A stretch of DNA of 41,724 bases from assembly GCF_003011965.1 (NCBI RefSeq), contig NZ_PXWG01000052.1, positions 1 through 41,724 on the forward strand, written 5' to 3'. This document shows positions 23,277-31,978 of this stretch, piece after piece. A program made the position numbers and the translations under genes. This DNA is from Streptosporangium nondiastaticum (GTDB lineage Bacteria > Actinomycetota > Actinomycetes > Streptomycetales > Streptomycetaceae). The notes under the pieces are model-generated. The model was not told the origin of the DNA and made no database searches. It was given only the letters and a program-made list of their open reading frames with translations. Each line of letters starts with the position of its first letter. Position 1 is the stretch's first letter.

Positions 23277-24497
23277 TCAGCTCAGCCGCTCGATGACCAT
23301 CGCCATGCCCTGGCCGCCGCCCACGCACATCGTCTCCAGGCCGAACTGCTTGTCGTGCCACTGCAGCGAGTTGATGAGCGTGCCGGTGATGCGGGCGCCC
23401 GTCATGCCGAAGGGGTGGCCGACGGCGATGGCGCCGCCGTTGACGTTCAGACGGTCGATGTCGATGCCGAGCTCCTGGTAGGCCGGGATGACCTGGGCCG
23501 CGAACGCCTCGTTGATCTCGACGAGGTCGATGTCGCCGATGCTCATGCCGGCCCGCGCCAGCGCCTGCCGGCTCGCCTCGACCGGGCCGAAGCCCATGAT
23601 CTCGGGGGAGAGGGCGGAGACGCCGGTGGAGACGATCCGGGCCAGCGGGGTCAGGCCCAGCTCGCGCGCCTTCGTGTCCGACATGATGACCAGCGCCGCG
23701 GCGCCGTCGTTGAGCGGGCAGCAGTTGCCCGGGGTGACCCGGCCGTCCGCGCGGAACGAGGGCTTCAGGCCCGCCACGCCCTCCATGGTCACGCCCGCGC
23801 GCGGGCCGTCGTCCTTGCTGACGACCGTGCCGTCCGGGGTGGTGACCGGGGTGATCTCGCGCTCCCAGAAGCCGGCCTTGATGGCCTCCTCGGCGAGGTT
23901 CTGCGAGCGGACGCCGAACTCGTCCATCTCCTCGCGCGAGATGCCCTTCAGGCGGGCCAGGTTCTCGGCGGTCTGGCCCATCGCGATGTACGCGTCCGGG
24001 ACCAGGCCGTCCTCGCGCGGGTCGTGCCACTCGTCGCTGCCCTGCTCGGCGCGGGCGGCGGTACGGGCCTCGGCGTCGGCGAAGAACGGGTTGCGGCTGC
24101 CGGGCATGCCGTCCGAGGAGCCGTTGACGGTGCGGGAGACCGTCTCCACGCCCGCGGAGATGAAGATGTCGCCCTCGCCGGCCTTGATGGCGTGCATCGC
24201 CATCCGGGACGTCTGCAGGGACGAGGAGCAGTAGCGGGTGATCGTGCAGCCCGGCAGGTGGTCCATGCCCATCTGCACGGCCACGATCCGGCCGAGGTTG
24301 TGGCCCTGCTCGCCGCCGGGCAGGCCGCAGCCGAGCATCAGGTCGTCGATCTCGCGCGGGTCGAGCCCGGGGACCTTGTCGAGCGCGGCCTTGATGATCG
24401 TCGCGGTCAGGTCGTCGGCGCGCATCCCCTTCAGCGAGCCCTTGAAGGCGCGACCGATGGGGGAACGGGCGGTTGAGACGATCACGGCTTCGGGCAT
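23277..24497 (-). CDS. Acetyl-CoA acetyltransferase (thiolase)
   Basis: A 406-residue thiolase catalysing reversible Claisen condensation or cleavage of acyl-CoAs. Nucleophile C90 is in YCSSSLQT, H361 in GHPFGMTGAR, and acid/base C391 in CVGGGQGMAM. The catalytic triad and typical length are intact. Sequence style (RSPIGRAFKGSLKGMRADDL) is that of degradative FadA/acetyl-CoA C-acyltransferase homologues in actinobacteria. ATG 24497 is chosen over the preceding in-frame GTG because GGAG lies 5 bases before it. A TGTGA-N6-TCAC palindrome upstream may bind Crp. Confidence 0.95.
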   Translation of the reverse strand: MPEAVIVSTARSPIGRAFKGSLKGMRADDLTATIIKAALDKVPGLDPREIDDLMLGCGLPGGEQGHNLGRIVAVQMGMDHLPGCTITRYCSSSLQTSRMAMHAIKAGEGDIFISAGVETVSRTVNGSSDGMPGSRNPFFADAEARTAARAEQGSDEWHDPREDGLVPDAYIAMGQTAENLARLKGISREEMDEFGVRSQNLAEEAIKAGFWEREITPVTTPDGTVVSKDDGPRAGVTMEGVAGLKPSFRADGRVTPGNCCPLNDGAAALVIMSDTKARELGLTPLARIVSTGVSALSPEIMGFGPVEASRQALARAGMSIGDIDLVEINEAFAAQVIPAYQELGIDIDRLNVNGGAIAVGHPFGMTGARITGTLINSLQWHDKQFGLETMCVGGGQGMAMVIERLS

Positions 24498-24575
24498 CAC
24501 GGCTCCAGGGCGTGTGAAAGCAGGACTGGGTGGAAGTTACCCGCCCGTAGGGTGTTGGGTCACCGCTTGGTCACT

Positions 24576-24589
24576 GTGAGAGCGCTCAC
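24576..24589. promoter_or_regulatory. Crp-like palindrome upstream of the thiolase gene
   Basis: GTGAGAGCGCTCAC, within TGTGA-GAGCGC-TCACG, matches the Crp half-site pattern TGTGA-N6-TCACA at 9 of 10 positions. It lies 79 bases upstream of the thiolase ATG. GntR-type regulators are an alternative. Confidence 0.4.
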
Positions 24590-24627
24590 GGGCCGCGGGC
24601 TGTTCCCGGACGGCCCGGAGCGCGTCC

Positions 24628-25668
24628 CTACGGCGCGCCGCGCCCCATGCGCGACCACACGTGGTGCGGCGTCGGGTCCGTGTGGGCCGGGAGGCGGCGG
24701 CGCTTGCGGTGCTTGAGGAGCGCCCAGCGGCCGCGCGCCGCCGTGACCTCCGTGCCCGCCTCGGCCGCGGCCTCCGCCGCCGCCCGGGCCACCGGCAGGA
24801 TGCCCTCGCGCCGGGCCGCGTCCGGCCGCTCCTCATCCTCCGGCCAGAGGCCCAGTGCCGCGCACAGCGTCGGCAGGACGGCCATCGCGGCCGTCGCGTA
24901 GCCCTCCGCGGAGGGGTGGAAGTTGTCCGGACCGAACAGCTCCCGCGGGTTCGCCGCGAACTCCGGGCCGAGCAGGTCGCCCAGCGACACCGTGCGCCCG
25001 CCCGCCTCGATCACCGCTATCGTCTGCGCCGCGGCGAGCTGCCGGCTCAGCCGCCGGGCCACCCACCGCAGCGGCTGGTAGACGGGCTCGATCGTGCCGA
25101 GGTCGGGGCACGTGCCCACCACGACCTCGCTGCCCGCCTCCCGCAGCCGCCGCACCGCGTCCGACAGCAGCCGTACGGAGCGCGCCGCCGGCATCCCGTG
25201 CGTGACGTCGTTCGCACCGATCATGATCACGCAGACGTCGGGCACCCGCTCCGCCTCGTCGAGCAGGAGCGTGACCTGCCGGTCCAGGTCGTGCGAGCGC
25301 GCCCCGGACAGGGCGACGTTCCGCAGCTCCACGGGCCGCTCGGCGACCGCCGCGAGCCCGGAGGCGAGCAGCGCCCCCGGCGTCTGGCGGGGCCGGTGCA
25401 CGCCCTGGCCGGCGGCCGTGGAGTCGCCGAGCAGGCCGAGCAGCAGCGGCTCGCGGCCGAGGCGGTGCACGAACGCCGAGCCGTAGCGGCCGTCCGCGTG
25501 GGGCGGGGCGCCGTTGAAGCCGCCGACCACGCGGCGGGCCAGCCGCACCTCGGTGAGCAGGACGCCCGCCGCCGTGGCCCCGATCAGGCCGATCCCGCCG
25601 CCTCCGTAGGCCGCGGCCGCGGCGATCCGCCGTGCGACCCTCGCCCTCGACGTGGTGATGGGTGACAT
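24628..25668 (-). CDS. SGNH/GDSL hydrolase, membrane-anchored
   Basis: 346 residues. An N-terminal hydrophobic segment (about 14-40, RIAAAAAYGGGGIGLIGATAAGVLL) anchors or exports the protein. The SGNH fold has block I GDSTAAG with nucleophile S83, block II around NVALSGARSHD, block III MIGANDVTH, and block V DNFHPSAEGY with the Asp/His pair. It probably hydrolyses esters of lipids or wall polymers. A basic Ala-rich C-terminal tail (about 60 residues) follows the domain. ATG 25668 follows AGGAGG at good spacing; an in-frame start 45 bases upstream lacks one. Confidence 0.92.
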   Translation of the reverse strand: MSPITTSRARVARRIAAAAAYGGGGIGLIGATAAGVLLTEVRLARRVVGGFNGAPPHADGRYGSAFVHRLGREPLLLGLLGDSTAAGQGVHRPRQTPGALLASGLAAVAERPVELRNVALSGARSHDLDRQVTLLLDEAERVPDVCVIMIGANDVTHGMPAARSVRLLSDAVRRLREAGSEVVVGTCPDLGTIEPVYQPLRWVARRLSRQLAAAQTIAVIEAGGRTVSLGDLLGPEFAANPRELFGPDNFHPSAEGYATAAMAVLPTLCAALGLWPEDEERPDAARREGILPVARAAAEAAAEAGTEVTAARGRWALLKHRKRRRLPAHTDPTPHHVWSRMGRGAP

Positions 25669-25844
25669 GGGCCGGACCTCCTCCGCAGCGACGGTCACCG
25701 GGCTTCGCAGCACGGCCGCCGGGCCGTGTACGCGGTTTTACAAACACTTCATAAAAACACCGCACCCTTGGCAGGGCACGCTATGAGCAGGTTGCCCCGA
25801 GCGCCCGCTTCTGCAACGCGCCGTTGGAGCGGCCGGATGCGTTC

Positions 25845-25850
25845 TAGGCT
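25845..25850 (+). promoter_or_regulatory. -10 element TAGGCT of the cystathionine beta-synthase gene
   Basis: TAGGCT lies 50 bases before the chosen GTG. TTGGAG at 25824 is a possible -35 with a short 15-base spacer. Confidence 0.4.
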
Positions 25851-25900
25851 GGCCGTATGGGTACGCGAGACCGCTAGTGCCCCCGACCGCGGAGATCACC

Positions 25901-27307
25901 GTGCAGTATCACGATTCGATGATTGAGCTCGTTGGCAACACCCCGCTCGTGAAGCTCAACAGCGTGACCGAAGGCATCAAGGCCACCGTTCTTGCCAAGG
26001 TCGAGTACTTCAACCCGGGCGGTTCCGTGAAGGACCGGATCGCCCTGCGCATGATCGAGGCCGCGGAGAAGTCCGGCGAGCTCAAGCCGGGCGGCACCAT
26101 CGTGGAGCCGACCTCCGGCAACACGGGTGTCGGCCTTGCGATCGTGGCCCAGCAGAAGGGTTACAAGTGCATCTTCGTCTGCCCGGACAAGGTCTCCACT
26201 GACAAGATCAACGTGCTGAGGGCGTACGGCGCCGAGGTCGTGGTCTGCCCGACCGCGGTCGACCCGGAGCACCCGGACTCGTACTACAACGTCTCCGACC
26301 GCCTCGTGCGCGAGACGCCCAACGCCTGGAAGCCCGACCAGTACAGCAACCCCAACAACCCCCTGTCGCACTACTACTCCACCGGCCCGGAGCTCTGGGA
26401 GCAGACGGAGGGGAAGATCACCCACTTCGTGGCGGGCGTCGGCACCGGCGGCACCATCAGCGGCACCGGGCGCTACCTGAAGGAGGTCAGCGACGGCCGC
26501 GTCAAGGTCATCGGCTCCGACCCCGAGGGCTCGGTCTACAGCGGCGGCTCGGGCCGTCCGTACCTGATCGAGGGCGTCGGCGAGGACTTCTGGCCCAGCG
26601 CCTACGACGGCACCGTCACGGACGAGATCATCGCGGTCTCCGACAAGGACGCCTTCCAGATGACGCGCCGCCTCGCCAAGGAGGAGGGCCTGCTGGTCGG
26701 CGGCTCCTGCGGCATGGCGGTCGTCAGCGCCCTGCGCGCCGCCGAGAACCTCGGCCCGGACGACGTCGTGGTCGTCCTGCTGCCGGACAGCGGCCGCGGC
26801 TACCTGAGCAAGATCTTCAACGACGAGTGGATGGCGGACTACGGCTTCCTGGAGGAGGCCGGCGACGCCGCCCGCGTGGGCGACGTGCTGCGCCGCAAGG
26901 ACGGCGGCCTGCCCTCCCTGGTGCACATGCACCCGGAGGAGACGGTCGGCGAGGCCATCGAGGTGCTCCGCGAGTACGGCGTCTCGCAGATGCCCATCGT
27001 CAAGCCGGGCGCGGGGCACCCCGATGTGATGGCCGCCGAGGTCATCGGCTCGGTCGTGGAGCGCGAGCTGCTGGACGCCCTGTTCACCCAGCGCGCCTCC
27101 CTCTCCGACCCGCTGGAGAAGCACATGTCCGCGCCGCTGCCGCAGGTCGGCTCCGGCGAGCCCGTCGCCGACCTGATGGCCGTCCTGGGCGAGGCGGACG
27201 CGGCGATCGTGATCGTCGAGGGCAAGCCCAGCGGCGTGGTGAGCCGTCAGGACCTGCTGGCCTTCCTCGCGGAGGGCTCCGGCAAGGCGGCCAACGGCGC
27301 CAAGTAG
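25901..27307 (+). CDS. cbs: Cystathionine beta-synthase
   Basis: A 468-residue PLP enzyme joining serine (or O-acetylserine) and homocysteine to cystathionine, the first step of reverse transsulfuration. PLP lysine K44 is in NPGGSVKDR, with the substrate/PLP phosphate loop TSGNTG (about 72-77) and GTGGTISGTGRYL (about 185). The C-terminal regulatory pair of CBS domains (about 335-460) contains SLVHMHPEETVGEAIEVLREYGVSQMPIV, which may bind adenosyl ligands. No haem-binding N-terminal extension is present, as in other bacterial forms. GTG 25901 is chosen over GTG 25877 because GGAG stands six bases upstream. A cysteine synthase with CBS domains is the close alternative. Confidence 0.95.
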   Translation: MQYHDSMIELVGNTPLVKLNSVTEGIKATVLAKVEYFNPGGSVKDRIALRMIEAAEKSGELKPGGTIVEPTSGNTGVGLAIVAQQKGYKCIFVCPDKVSTDKINVLRAYGAEVVVCPTAVDPEHPDSYYNVSDRLVRETPNAWKPDQYSNPNNPLSHYYSTGPELWEQTEGKITHFVAGVGTGGTISGTGRYLKEVSDGRVKVIGSDPEGSVYSGGSGRPYLIEGVGEDFWPSAYDGTVTDEIIAVSDKDAFQMTRRLAKEEGLLVGGSCGMAVVSALRAAENLGPDDVVVVLLPDSGRGYLSKIFNDEWMADYGFLEEAGDAARVGDVLRRKDGGLPSLVHMHPEETVGEAIEVLREYGVSQMPIVKPGAGHPDVMAAEVIGSVVERELLDALFTQRASLSDPLEKHMSAPLPQVGSGEPVADLMAVLGEADAAIVIVEGKPSGVVSRQDLLAFLAEGSGKAANGAK

Positions 27308-27314
27308 CGCCGCC

Positions 27315-27335
27315 GGGGCGCGCCTTGCGCGCCCC
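27315..27335 (+). terminator. Terminator of cystathionine beta-synthase
   Basis: GGGGCGCG-CCTTG-CGCGCCCC, seven bases after the stop. No T tract. The remaining stretch to 27620 has a GGCGCGT/ACGCGCC dyad near 27380 and no gene I can support. Confidence 0.6.
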
Positions 27336-27620
27336 GCACGTACCGCCGTGTGAACGGGGCGCGGACGGACGGGCCGTCAAAGGCGCGTAAGCGTCACGCG
27401 CCCGCAGCACCGGCTTAACAAGGGTCCTGCATAGTGGAGGTGCCGGCAGGGGGCAGCCCCGGAGCCGGCACCGAAGCGGCGGCAGGACTTCCGGAGCGGC
27501 TCCCGGACTCCGCGGCCGCCCGGACGCGGCTCACCGGCCCTGACCCGGCCCGTGTCCTCGTGGGGGACCGCCGTCGTCCCGACCCCGGCCTCGGCCGGGG
27601 TGCGGCGGCCCCCACGTGCT

Positions 27621-28052
27621 TCACTCCCAGCCGGAGGCGCCGTCCTCCCGCTTCTGCCGTCCGCGCTGCCAGGGGAACACCCCGGCCGCGTTCACGGCGT
27701 TGACGCCCACGATCCCCGCCCAGCTCACGAGCAGCCCGGGCAGGTGGGCGTTCACCACGGCGATCGCGGACAGCGGGACGGCCAGCACCAGGGACGCCAC
27801 GGCGAAGCCGAAGCGCTCCCCGAAGCTTCCCGCGCCCGGTCCGCCGGTGCGCGGCCGGTCCCCGCGGGCGACGGCCATCTGCGTCTCCGCCGCCTGCCGG
27901 CGCACCCGCCGGTCGATCGCGGCCTCCAGTTTCCGGTCGACCTTCTCCAGGAAGGCGTCGACCAGTTCGGCCTCGTACTCCGGGCCCAGTTCCTTCCGGG
28001 TCTCCAGAGTCGCGGCGAGATCCTTCTTCAGCTCATGGTCGCGGGCCATCAT
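27621..28052 (-). CDS. Small membrane protein with charged N-terminal region
   Basis: 143 residues. A charged, helical cytosolic N-terminus (KKDLAATLETRKELGPEYEAELVDAFLEKVDRKLEAAIDRRV) is followed by two closely spaced membrane segments (about 80-100 and 103-122; ASLVLAVPLSAIAV and LLVSWAGIVGVNAVNAAGV) and a short basic tail. The layout recalls a widespread Streptomyces family of integral membrane proteins without known function. Two adjacent ATGs exist. The first (28052) lies 7 bases after TATCGT (28060-28065), a leaderless arrangement. Confidence 0.75.
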   Translation of the reverse strand: MMARDHELKKDLAATLETRKELGPEYEAELVDAFLEKVDRKLEAAIDRRVRRQAAETQMAVARGDRPRTGGPGAGSFGERFGFAVASLVLAVPLSAIAVVNAHLPGLLVSWAGIVGVNAVNAAGVFPWQRGRQKREDGASGWE

Positions 28053-28161
28053 GCTCAGGACGATACGGTCGGCAGGGCCCCGCGTCGCTGGGGCCAGCAC
28101 CCGTATCCGCCGTAGGGGCAGCCCCGTCGCCGTGCCGGGGCGCCGCTGGAAGGAGCAGTCC

Positions 28162-29532
28162 GTGCCCGGACCGACCGAAGCTCTGCTCACCCACCTCGTT
28201 CCCGGAACGGGCGGGGACCGGCCGGACGCCCTGCGCGTCGCGGGGCGGGACTGCTCCCGCGAGCAACTGCTGGGCGCCGCCGCCGCCGTGGCGCACCGCA
28301 TCGCGGGCGCCCCGGCCGTCGCCGTCCACGCCGACGCCTCCCTGGAGACCGTGGCGGCCGTCGTGGGCGGGCTGCTCGCCGGGGTGCCGGTGGTGCCGCT
28401 GCCGCCGGACGCGGGGCCCGCCGAGCGCGGCCACATCCTGCGCGACTCCGGCGCCGCCCTGGTGCTCGGCGGCGCCGACGGGCTGCCCGTGGACGTGACC
28501 GAGCGGGGCGACTGGTCCGGCGCCGAGCCCGCGGCGGACAGCACCGCCCTGATCCTCTACACGTCCGGCACGACCGGCGCCCCCAAGGGCGCGCTGATCC
28601 CGCGCGGCGCGGTCGCCGCGGGCCTCGACGGGCTCGCCGAGGCGTGGCAGTGGACCGCCGAGGACACCCTCGTGCACGGCCTGCCGCTGTTCCACGTCCA
28701 CGGCCTCGTCCTGGGCGTCCTGGGGGCGCTGCGCACGGGCTGCCGGCTCGTGCACACCGGGCGGCCGGCGCCGGAGGCGTACGCGGCGGCCGGCGGCAGC
28801 CTGTACTTCGGGGTGCCGACGGTGTGGTCCCGGGTGGTGCGCGAGCCGTCCGCGGCCCGGGAGCTGGCCAAGGCCCGGCTGCTGGTGTCGGGCAGCGCGG
28901 CCCTGCCCGCGCCCGTCTTCCGCGACCTGGAGGCCCTCACCGGGCAGCGGCCCGTCGAGCGCTACGGCATGACCGAGACGCTGATCACCGTCTCCGCGCG
29001 GGCCGGCGGCGAGCGCCGCCCGGGTGCCGTGGGCACCCCGCTGCCGGGCGTCCGCACGCGCCTCGTGGCGGCCGAGAGCGGCATCGGCGAGCTGGAGGTC
29101 TCCGGGCCGACGCTCTTCAGCGGCTACCTCGGCCGCCCGGAGGCCACGGCGGCCGCGCACACGGCCGACGGCTGGTTCCGCACGGGCGACATCGCCGCGA
29201 TCGAGGAGGACGGCACGCACCGCATCGTGGGCCGCGCCTCCACCGACCTGATCAAGTCCGGCGGCTACCGCGTCGGGGCGGGGGAGGTGGAGAACGCCCT
29301 CCTCGACCATCCGGCCGTCCGGGAGGCCGCCGTCGTCGGTGTCCCGGACGACGACCTCGGGCAGCAGATCGTGGCCTACGTGGTGGCCGACGGCGCGACG
29401 GAGCAGCAGCTGATCGACTTCGTGGCGGGGCACCTGTCCGTCCACAAGCGGCCTCGACGGGTCCGCTTCCTTGACGCCCTGCCGCGCAACGCCATGGGCA
29501 AGCCGCAGAAGAAACTGCTGCCCCCGCTGTAA
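28162..29532 (+). CDS. MatB-like malonyl/methylmalonyl-CoA synthetase (acyl-CoA ligase)
   Basis: A 456-residue adenylate-forming ligase. Core motifs are YTSGTTGAPKGA (133-144), the MatB-type sequence LPLFHVHGLVLGVLGALR, LLVSGSAALP, ERYGMTETL, WFRTGD, and the hinge region TDLIKSGGYRVGAGEVENALL. The C-terminal catalytic lysine is in MGKPQKKLL. Wording matches S. coelicolor MatB, as I remember it, much more closely than fatty acyl-CoA ligases, so the substrate is probably malonate or methylmalonate. The product would supply extender units. GTG 28162 follows AAGGAG. No malonate transporter or decarboxylase is adjacent. Confidence 0.88.
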   Translation: MPGPTEALLTHLVPGTGGDRPDALRVAGRDCSREQLLGAAAAVAHRIAGAPAVAVHADASLETVAAVVGGLLAGVPVVPLPPDAGPAERGHILRDSGAALVLGGADGLPVDVTERGDWSGAEPAADSTALILYTSGTTGAPKGALIPRGAVAAGLDGLAEAWQWTAEDTLVHGLPLFHVHGLVLGVLGALRTGCRLVHTGRPAPEAYAAAGGSLYFGVPTVWSRVVREPSAARELAKARLLVSGSAALPAPVFRDLEALTGQRPVERYGMTETLITVSARAGGERRPGAVGTPLPGVRTRLVAAESGIGELEVSGPTLFSGYLGRPEATAAAHTADGWFRTGDIAAIEEDGTHRIVGRASTDLIKSGGYRVGAGEVENALLDHPAVREAAVVGVPDDDLGQQIVAYVVADGATEQQLIDFVAGHLSVHKRPRRVRFLDALPRNAMGKPQKKLLPPL

Positions 29533-29574
29533 CGGCTGCCTCCGCTCTCACGGCGAATTGGCTTCAGCGGGCGC

Positions 29575-29606
29575 CGCCGCCCTGCATAATTCCATGCAGG
29601 GCGGCG
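29575..29606. promoter_or_regulatory. Large palindrome upstream of the RpiR regulator gene
   Basis: Arms of 13 bp (29575-29587 and 29594-29606) are exact inverted repeats around AATTCC; the core reads CTGCATAATTCCATGCAG. It contains CATAAT, a possible -10, and lies 50 bases before the regulator's start. It could be the RpiR operator (autoregulation) or the terminator of the MatB-like gene. Confidence 0.6.
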
Positions 29607-29656
29607 CTGAGTGAATGACACTGCCGCAGCGACCGTCGACGACCATGGAGGGTCCG

Positions 29657-30514
29657 ATGAGCGACACCGGCGGCGAACCGGAAGCCACGGCACGGCTGCA
29701 GAAGCTCTTCGAAGGGCACCGGCTGACGCCCACCCAGCGCCGCATCGCCCACTGCATGGTGCGCCGCGCCGCCGACGCGCCCTTCCTCTCCAGCGTCGAG
29801 CTCGCCGAGCTCGCGGGCGTCAGCCAGCCCTCCGTCACCCGCTTCGCGGTCGCCCTCGGCTTCGACGGCTACCCGGCGCTCCGCCGGCACCTGCGCGACG
29901 TCGTCCCCGCGGCGGACGCCCCGGCCGAGGGCGAGAGCGCGTACAACGAGTACCAGCAGGCCGTCCAGGTCGAGATCGACAACCTCCGCCACCTCTCCTC
30001 GGTCCTCGCCGACCCCGCCCCCGTCACCCGCGCCGGCCGGCTCCTCGCCGCCTCCCGGCCGCTGCTCGTGCTCGGCCTGCGCGCCGCCACCGCCCAGGCC
30101 GCCGGCTTCGCCTACTTCGCCCGCAAGGTCCACCCCGACGTCCGCCTCCTGGACGAGGGCGGCACGCTCCTCGCCGACCGCATAGACGCGGCCGTACGGG
30201 CCGGAGCGAGCACCCTCCTGTGCTTCGCCCTGCCCCGCCACCCGCGCGAGGTCGTGGAGGCCCTGGAGTACGCGCAGGGGCAGGGCCTGACCGTCGTCAC
30301 GGTCGCCGACTCCACCTTCGCCCCGGTGGCCCGCCACAGTGACCTCCTGCTCCCCGCCGCCGTCGGCACGGGCCTGGCCTTCGACACGGCCTGCGCGCCG
30401 ATGCTGCTGGGGCGGATGCTGCTGGAGGCCATGTGCGACGCCCTGCCGGACGCGCAGGCGCGCCTGGAGGAGTTCGACGCGAAGGCGGCCGCGCGGGGCC
30501 TGTTCGTGGACTGA
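29657..30514 (+). CDS. RpiR-family transcriptional regulator (HTH + SIS)
   Basis: A 285-residue DNA-binding regulator. The N-terminal HTH_6 domain (about 10-85) includes LTPTQRRIAHCMV and SSVELAELAGVSQPSVTRFAVALGFDGYPALRRHL. The C-terminal SIS domain (about 125-260) has the phosphosugar-binding-type core LLVLGLRAATAQAAGFAYFARK and LLCFALPRHPREVVEALEYA. The ligand is unknown. SIS domains bind sugar phosphates, but RpiR members also control amino acid and nucleobase catabolism. ATG 29657 has GGAGGG upstream. A 13-bp-arm palindrome lies upstream. The hut operon is the nearest catabolic locus, but it is over 5 kb away, so a link is only inference. Confidence 0.92.
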   Translation: MSDTGGEPEATARLQKLFEGHRLTPTQRRIAHCMVRRAADAPFLSSVELAELAGVSQPSVTRFAVALGFDGYPALRRHLRDVVPAADAPAEGESAYNEYQQAVQVEIDNLRHLSSVLADPAPVTRAGRLLAASRPLLVLGLRAATAQAAGFAYFARKVHPDVRLLDEGGTLLADRIDAAVRAGASTLLCFALPRHPREVVEALEYAQGQGLTVVTVADSTFAPVARHSDLLLPAAVGTGLAFDTACAPMLLGRMLLEAMCDALPDAQARLEEFDAKAAARGLFVD

Positions 30515-30530
30515 ATCCCCCCGCGGCGGC

Positions 30531-31880
30531 TTAAGAGCCGGCTTTGAGGTGGCGGTCGAAGAACGCCACCACGTACGCGCGCGTGGCGGCCACCGCCCGC
30601 TCCGGGCGGAGCGTGCCGACGTCCTGCCGCAGCGCGTCCTCCGTCAGGACGCCCTGCCGGACGAGCGCGGGCAGCAGGGACGGCGCGTCGGTGAACGTGC
30701 CGTGCCGGGCCCCGGCCAGGGTCGTCCGGCGCTGATCGCCGCGGGAGTGCTCCAGGAAGGACGTCCACGAGGCGGTGTTGTCGTCCGCGCCCGGCCCGTC
30801 GGACCCGAGCAGCAGGAACGGCCGGTCCACGCCCTCGCGCGCCACGGTGCTCAGCTTGCTGCCCGTGCTGTCGGGGAGCGGGAAGTCCATCTGCCCGTCC
30901 ATGTTGATCCCCGCCTTGAGGCGGCGGTCGTCGTGCAGCGCCTGCGCCGCCGTGAAGCCGCCCGCGGACTGCCCGGCCATGCCCACGCGCCGCAGGTCCA
31001 GGGCGTCCCCCAGGCCGCGCGGCAGGCCCCGCCGCCACTGCGCCGAGCCGAGGGTGTCGAGGACGAACCGGGTGTCGTCCACCCGGGCCTTCATCGCCCT
31101 GCGCAGTGCGGCGTCGACGTCGGCCACGGGCGCGCCCGCGAGCTCCGGCAGCGCCGACTCCGCCAGGCGGCCGCCGGGCAGCAGCACCTCCGAGGAGTCG
31201 TACGTGTGGTCGAGGGTGACGACCACGTAGCCGCGCGAGGCCAGCTCCTCCACCAGGGTCGTGTTCCACGTCCGCGGGTCGCCCAGACCGGACGAGTACA
31301 GCACCACCGGCAGGGCGCGGGCGGCGCGTGCCACGGGGACGTCCACGCGCGCGTGCGTGCGTGTGGACGTCCAGTCGGCGGCGTCCGGGCGGACGCCGTA
31401 GTTGAAGCTGCCCGCCCCGCGGGCCGAGCCGAAGTGGGCTGCTGAGGCGGCGTCCATGTGGGGCGCGACGGGCGGGGCGGTGCCGCGGTCCGCGGGGTAG
31501 AACAGGCTGACCATGACCTCGCGGCTGCCCCGCTCCGGCTTCCACGGGTCCGTCCGGGAGGTGTCCACCAGGTGGCGGGTGACCGTGCCGACGGCGTACG
31601 GGCCGGTGGGCGCGGGCAGTACGGGCCGGGTGTTCTTGGCGTCCGTGGCCGTGGGTGCGGCTGCGGAGGCTTGGGCAGCCGCGTCTGTGGCTGCGGAGGC
31701 CTGCGTAGCCGCGTCTGCGGCGCCCCGGGCCTCCGTGGCCGCTGCGGTGGCCGGGGCGGCCGCCGCACGGGCCTCAGGCGCCGGCACGAGCGCGCTCAGC
31801 ACCCCCGTCAGGACCAGCGCCCCCGCGGCCGCGACGGCCCGCCGCCCGAGCCTGCCGTCCCCTCGCTCCTGAACCCGCAT
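30531..31880 (-). CDS. Secreted alpha/beta hydrolase (PAF-acetylhydrolase/lipase-like)
   Basis: 449 residues. The signal peptide begins with twin arginines (GRLGRRAVAAAGALVLTGVLSALVP) and may be Tat-type. An Ala/Thr-rich repetitive linker (AADAATQASAATDAAAQASAAA) follows, then an alpha/beta hydrolase domain. The domain has an oxyanion-side segment LPVVLYSSGLGDPRTW, nucleophile elbow GMAGQSAGGFTA (GxSxG), an acidic residue in the NMDGQMDFPL region, and catalytic His in GARHGTFTD. This matches the bacterial PAF-acetylhydrolase II-like family. ATG 31880 has GGAGG six bases upstream. The 3' end is 16 bases from the convergent RpiR gene. Confidence 0.88.
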   Translation of the reverse strand: MRVQERGDGRLGRRAVAAAGALVLTGVLSALVPAPEARAAAAPATAAATEARGAADAATQASAATDAAAQASAAAPTATDAKNTRPVLPAPTGPYAVGTVTRHLVDTSRTDPWKPERGSREVMVSLFYPADRGTAPPVAPHMDAASAAHFGSARGAGSFNYGVRPDAADWTSTRTHARVDVPVARAARALPVVLYSSGLGDPRTWNTTLVEELASRGYVVVTLDHTYDSSEVLLPGGRLAESALPELAGAPVADVDAALRRAMKARVDDTRFVLDTLGSAQWRRGLPRGLGDALDLRRVGMAGQSAGGFTAAQALHDDRRLKAGINMDGQMDFPLPDSTGSKLSTVAREGVDRPFLLLGSDGPGADDNTASWTSFLEHSRGDQRRTTLAGARHGTFTDAPSLLPALVRQGVLTEDALRQDVGTLRPERAVAATRAYVVAFFDRHLKAGS

Positions 31881-31978
31881 CTCCGGCCTCCCCCGCTCGT
31901 CTCTCACCGACGGGACGACCATAGGGACCACACAAGTGCGCACACGTCATACGGCGGAGCCAAGTCCCGGCTGATACC

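Noticed and set aside
27434..27703. Possible 89-residue protein after cystathionine beta-synthase
   Set aside because: Arg/Pro-rich, no SD of note, runs into the 3' end of the membrane protein gene on the other strand, and resembles no protein I know. GC bias alone makes such frames common.
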